Below are positions 60,632-64,000 of a stretch of DNA of 64,000 nucleotides, in pieces (within the stretch, counting starts at the first letter, position 1; every line of letters starts with the position of its first letter). Below the pieces are notes generated by a model. It was not told the DNA's origin. It did no database searches and saw only the letters and a list, made by a program, of their open reading frames with translations. The DNA is taken from the NCBI GenBank assembly GCA_020444065.1, contig JAHLLQ010000004.1, positions 1-64,000 on the forward strand. The letters are read 5' to 3'. Position numbers and translations under genes: made by a program. The DNA comes from a bacterium (GTDB taxonomy: Bacteria > Sumerlaeota > Sumerlaeia > SLMS01 > JAHLLQ01).

Positions 60632-61273
60632 CTACTCGTCGAGCCCGGTGATGATCTCGCGAACCAGTTCCCAGACGATGTCGCTGTCGAAACCTCTCCG
60701 CATCAGGTAGGCCGCGGCCGCCTGGCGCCGTTTCCTGGGATCTTCTGGCTTCGAACGCCGGTTCCATTTCAGGAGCAGCGCCCGGGCTTTCGCCTCCTGC
60801 GTTTCGGATTGGCCGAGGTTCACGATGCCCTTCTCGGCGATCTCCGGCGCGACGCCGCGCGCGGCGAGTTCTTGTCGGACCAGGCGCGGTCCGCTCTGTC
60901 CGCGGGCATCCCGTTGCTCCACAAAGACGCGCGCGAACGCAGCGTCGTCGAGAAATCCCTTCTCCGCCAGATCGGCGATGACTTCGTTCACGATGTCCGC
61001 GGGGAACTTCCGCTGGAACAGCGCCGTGCGCATTTCCTTGCGGCTGCGCATCCGGCGATCGAGCAATCCCCACGCTTTTTGTTTGCAGCGGAATCGCAGA
61101 TCGTCTCGGAGCAACTTCGCCAGTTGCTCCTCATTGACCCCGTCGCCCTTGGCCATTCGCGAAAGGGCAAAAACCTCGCCGGCGACTTCCAGCGGCTCGC
61201 GCTCATCATCGAAACTGAGCAACAAGCGGCTCGTGCGTTTGGACTTCACTTTCACCGAGACGATTACCGGCAT
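60632..61273 (-). CDS. recX: Regulatory protein RecX
   Basis: 213 residues; three-helix repeats of RecX with 'LLDRRMRSRKEMRTALFQRKFP' (in parts), 'EVIADLAEKGFLDDAAFARVFVEQR' (in parts) and 'VRQELAARGVAPEIAEKGI' (in parts). RecX binds RecA filaments and limits their extension. recA is not adjacent. It is translationally close to the preceding membrane protein gene (stop at 61276, 2 nt away). Confidence 0.93.
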   Translation of the reverse strand: MPVIVSVKVKSKRTSRLLLSFDDEREPLEVAGEVFALSRMAKGDGVNEEQLAKLLRDDLRFRCKQKAWGLLDRRMRSRKEMRTALFQRKFPADIVNEVIADLAEKGFLDDAAFARVFVEQRDARGQSGPRLVRQELAARGVAPEIAEKGIVNLGQSETQEAKARALLLKWNRRSKPEDPRKRRQAAAAYLMRRGFDSDIVWELVREIITGLDE

Positions 61274-61275
61274 GA

Positions 61276-62556
61276 CTAGTCTCCGGCCTCGGCTTGTTTG
61301 ACGAGTTCAATCTTCACAGCGCGAAGGCCGCCGCTTGTTTCTTCCGCGTCGGACTGAATCTGTTCAACCTGGAATCCTGGCGGAACAGTCAGCGTCAGAA
61401 TCGTTGTTGTTCCAAGGTCCACTTGGGAAACGACAAGATCCTGCGTCGGCGGCTTCTGCGCAAACATCGGCAACTCGCTAACGTTCTTTGTGCGCTCTGT
61501 TCTTGGCCCGGCTTTGCGCTTTCCGTATTCGGCGGATTGCGTCAGGAGTGTCGGAATCGTCAACAGCAGCAGTGCGAGCCCGAACGCCTTGAATGCCGAT
61601 TCCTCGTAAGCGGGGAACAGATGCGCCAGCCGTTTGGCGCCAAGGATTCCGAGCGGAACGGCAAGCACCAGAAGCGTTACGACGCTTTGCCGATGATCGC
61701 CGAAGATCGCCGACAGGATCGTCACTGATGCGAAGCACGCCACCCAGGCAGCGAAGACGAGACTGCCCGCCGCCGCACGTCGCGCACGGACTTCGACCAG
61801 TAGGGCAAGCGCTCCGCCGAAGAGCGCGAGAATTCCCATCGCTGCTTGCAAACCAGTGAAGTGACTTGCGCTGGCGACCAGTGTCTGGCCGCCCCGTTCG
61901 ATCGAATCCCAGAAGCCCAGTGGCGTCGGCGTGAGCACGCCAAAGCTGACGCGGCATGTGCCGGACAGCAACTTCATCGATGCCAACCAGAAGACAAAGG
62001 GCACGAGGCTGATCAGCACCTTCCACGCGGGCAGCGATGGCGTTTGATCGCGACGGAACAGGAGCACAATGAACACGGCCACCGTGATCGCGGCTCCCTC
62101 GGGGCGAGTCAGCGCCGCCGCGGCCAGCAGAAGCAGCCCGAGCCACTGGCCGACCGGCCATTCCTCCTGCAGCCATGCGGCCAGGCCCAGCAGCCCTCCG
62201 ATCGCCAGTGCCAGAAAGAGTCCCGTTTGCATGCCGGCAAGGTACTTGAAGACGATGTGTCCATTCGCCAGCAGCAGCCCGGCAGCGAGCGCTCCGCCCA
62301 GGCAATCGGTCAGCCGCGCTGTCAGTTGGTAAACCCAGATCGCCGTCAGCGCCAGCAGCGCTGCACCGATCGAGAACGGTACCAGCGGGTTTCGCACAAA
62401 CGCGTTCTGGCAACGCAGGCGATCGATCGGCATGGCGAAATGCCCATCGCCCTGGAACCACGATGAAGCAAAGAAGATCGCCGCCTCGACAAGCGCGATG
62501 ACGATCAGTGCAAGAAACCACGGGCGGTCTTCTCGGTTTGACTGGAACGGGAACAT
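61276..62556 (-). CDS. Polytopic membrane protein, glycosyltransferase-39/ArnT-like
   Basis: 426 residues from ATG 62556 (homology start 'MFPFQSNREDRPW'); an in-frame start at 62610 would add 18 residues. About nine to ten transmembrane helices follow a short cytosolic lead, with a soluble C-terminal domain (~360-426). The polar first loop 'SWFQGDGHFAMPIDRLRC' with its Asp/His resembles the D-containing first periplasmic loop of GT-C enzymes, and 'PLVPFSIGAALL' follows. A dolichol/undecaprenyl-phosphate sugar transferase is plausible but not proved. Confidence 0.68.
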   Translation of the reverse strand: MFPFQSNREDRPWFLALIVIALVEAAIFFASSWFQGDGHFAMPIDRLRCQNAFVRNPLVPFSIGAALLALTAIWVYQLTARLTDCLGGALAAGLLLANGHIVFKYLAGMQTGLFLALAIGGLLGLAAWLQEEWPVGQWLGLLLLAAAALTRPEGAAITVAVFIVLLFRRDQTPSLPAWKVLISLVPFVFWLASMKLLSGTCRVSFGVLTPTPLGFWDSIERGGQTLVASASHFTGLQAAMGILALFGGALALLVEVRARRAAAGSLVFAAWVACFASVTILSAIFGDHRQSVVTLLVLAVPLGILGAKRLAHLFPAYEESAFKAFGLALLLLTIPTLLTQSAEYGKRKAGPRTERTKNVSELPMFAQKPPTQDLVVSQVDLGTTTILTLTVPPGFQVEQIQSDAEETSGGLRAVKIELVKQAEAGD

Positions 62557-62678
62557 CGGCGGCTCATCAACTGGACTCGTCCGTACACGGACCCGCCGCC
62601 AGTAGGACAACCCGCCTGCACGAGTTCAACCGGGAAAAGCGATGTCCGAGCTGTATTCTGAAATGGGAATTGGACGGC

Positions 62679-63752
62679 TCAGACATACCACTGCGTGTCG
62701 ATGTCGAGCCATGCCCCGCAGTCCGCGAGAAATCGAATCGTCTCAGTTTCAAAGCTGGGCGCGGGCAGGCGAGACTCATGGTGGATATTAATGCAAATCT
62801 GCAGGCCGACGGTTGCACCAAGCCGATCCGCGAGGGAGCGAATTGCCTGTGCATCGACCGAGATTCGTCTACGCAAATCCTCGATTACCTCTTCGACGTA
62901 GTAAGTTCGAATGTACCGAGTCTCCAGACACCAGGATACTCCGTCCAGGTCCTTCGGTAGGCGGCTGTCAGGTCTGGGGCGCCAGACATTCGTTGGTTCA
63001 ATGCCAAGGTCCCGTGTGATCTCATCGGGGTTGAGGTTGCGCTCGTGGAACGAGAGTCCAGCCTTGATTTCCGGGAGCAGAGATTCAGGTGCCTCAATTC
63101 CTGCATCCTCGTAGAAGTACTTGTGTCTCGCTTCCTTCAATGACAACTCATTCGCTCTGTTGCGCAACATCGGGTCTTTGCGTTGTTCTGGATCATCTTT
63201 CCACCCGCATTCCGAACAGATCTCACCGCCATCGCCTGGTGGCGAAATGGTCAAGCTCTCGCAACAAGGACAGCGCACTTTCTCCTTCATGAGTGGAATC
63301 GCACCCGCTGGGAGCAGAAATTCAACATCGGGTTTGCAACTCGCCAGCCAACTCCTGCGACGCGCAGTGAAGGAGCTCTCGATATTCATCAGCAACGCCT
63401 TGAAGTTGGCGGCATCATAGACTCGAGAATCGCCGATCTCGACAAGTTCAACGAGGACTCCTGGAGAATCGAGCATCGCGCGAACCAGATCAACCAATGC
63501 TCCGAGCCCCGAGGGGCCTTGGATCAGTGCCGTCCGCGCGAGCAGCGCACTCCGGTCCCCTCTCTCCTCCGAGAGTTCCGAGACTTCAAGCAATGCCCCT
63601 GATAGGTGTTTCAGGATTCCTGTCCCAGGGACTTCTCCATTTGTCCGATCGCTGACATTGCGAAGAGTGTCCGACAGCCTCCATTCAGGGAGCACCGAAG
63701 CTGAGAGATTGGAAGGGAAGGACACCTGCACTTCGTATTCATGCTGACCCAT
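62679..63752 (-). CDS. Three-part protein with CPCC zinc-ribbon-like and DUF4279-like domains
   Basis: 357 residues. An unfamiliar N-terminal region (~1-155) with 'EVQVSFPSNLSASVLPEWRL' is followed by a Cys-rich CPCC module (~160-215: 'VRCPCCESLTISPPGDGG', 'CSECGWKDDPEQ', 'LSLKEARHKYF'). The DUF4279-like end (~220-355: 'FHERNLNPDEITRDLGIEPT', 'WCLETRYI', 'LADCGAWLDIDTQWYV') completes it. CPCC and DUF4279 domains are frequent in polymorphic-toxin immunity and toxin-linked genes, but no toxin is visible. The local sequence is AT-richer than the genes to the left. Start ATG 63752. Confidence 0.8.
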   Translation of the reverse strand: MGQHEYEVQVSFPSNLSASVLPEWRLSDTLRNVSDRTNGEVPGTGILKHLSGALLEVSELSEERGDRSALLARTALIQGPSGLGALVDLVRAMLDSPGVLVELVEIGDSRVYDAANFKALLMNIESSFTARRRSWLASCKPDVEFLLPAGAIPLMKEKVRCPCCESLTISPPGDGGEICSECGWKDDPEQRKDPMLRNRANELSLKEARHKYFYEDAGIEAPESLLPEIKAGLSFHERNLNPDEITRDLGIEPTNVWRPRPDSRLPKDLDGVSWCLETRYIRTYYVEEVIEDLRRRISVDAQAIRSLADRLGATVGLQICINIHHESRLPAPSFETETIRFLADCGAWLDIDTQWYV

Positions 63753-63778
63753 GGTAGTTCTTCTCTTGTTATGGATTC

Positions 63779-64000
63779 CTAGCGGAACAACTCAAACCAA
63801 TCCCGCGTTGCCCGTTCCCCGTTCATCCACGCGTGCTCTCGCAGGTCGAGATTCTCTGACTCTGTTGAGATGGAGCGCAAAGAAATCAGCCCATCGAGCA
63901 ACCCTCGCGAATCGCAAAGTGCGATTTCGGAGATCGGGCCAGCATTGCTCAACGCTCTCTGGATCAGGTCGTAGATGGATTTGCCCGCTTCAATCAGATC
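63779..64000 (-). CDS. Partial gene at right edge, unknown function
   Basis: The last 73 codons of a minus-strand gene whose start lies beyond 64000. In frame from 64000 it reads 'DLIEAGKSIYDLIQRAL' and ends 'WMNGERATRDWFELFR' with stop TAG (reverse complement at 63779-63781). No stop interrupts. It lies 26 nt upstream of the CPCC/DUF4279 gene on the same strand, so the two may be an operon pair. No family recognised from this fragment. Confidence 0.6.
   Translation of the reverse strand, partial: DLIEAGKSIYDLIQRALSNAGPISEIALCDSRGLLDGLISLRSISTESENLDLREHAWMNGERATRDWFELFR

Overview
The window looks like chromosomal DNA from a GC-rich, Gram-negative, probably uncultured bacterium. The gene mix resembles genomes of the Sumerlaeota/PVC/Hydrogenedentota kind, but the sequence alone does not fix the phylum. 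Supporting observations are archaeal-type phosphoglycerate mutase, HPr kinase, GH57 glucanotransferase, lamin-tail secreted proteins, S1/P1 nuclease and DUF455. Most of it is densely packed housekeeping sequence. Visibly AT-richer or repeat-bearing patches occur at about 24.7-25.5 kb, 49.6-50.8 kb, 51.7-52.3 kb and 62.6-64.0 kb.

Layout. 0-0.7 kb: 3' end of a 23S rRNA, 5S rRNA and a terminator. 0.8-3.9 kb: apt, a secreted SGNH hydrolase, and a CoA-acylating aldehyde dehydrogenase with a microcompartment-type N-terminal peptide. 4.1-10.6 kb: a tightly coupled seven-gene lipid-modification operon (CarH/LitR-like regulator, desaturase, SDR, FAD oxidase, DUF1365, cyclopropane synthase-like methyltransferase, DUF2878-like). 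Every junction overlaps by 4 or 11 nt, and the regulator has lost the histidine that normally ligates B12. 10.7-21.2 kb: LysM/L,D-transpeptidase, UPF0489 protein, flippase, S1/P1 nuclease, SMC with an acidic insert, esterase and phosphoglycerate mutase. 21.6-24.7 kb: hprK and GH57.

24.7-25.5 kb is a 165-bp tandem repeat. It is followed by a secreted lamin-tail protein, a CAU tRNA and a full phosphate regulon (phoB-phoR-pstSCAB-phoU), then a large secreted endonuclease/phosphatase-like protein. 36.4-41.0 kb: wzt-like ATPase, rsmA, pdxA and hslU on the minus strand. 41.1-49.5 kb: AraC/GyrI regulator, DJ-1 protein, two glycosyltransferases, PpiC-type chaperone and dnaX. 49.6-54.6 kb: a low-GC orphan membrane protein, a RibD-like reductase, a small membrane protein bracketed by 75-bp palindromic direct repeats, M29 aminopeptidase and NrnA. 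54.9-62.6 kb: a second glycosyltransferase of the unusual 43.8-kb family, DoxX and rhodanese proteins, another GT2, DUF455, recX and a polytopic membrane protein. The right edge carries a CPCC/DUF4279 protein and a gene cut by the window end.

The most unusual candidates are a shared C-terminal tetrapeptide (aromatic-x-aliphatic-Tyr-COOH) on four proteins predicted to face the outside, which may be a sorting or processing tag; the B12-ligand-less photoreceptor-type regulator leading the lipid operon; and the repeat-flanked small gene at 51.7-52.3 kb.
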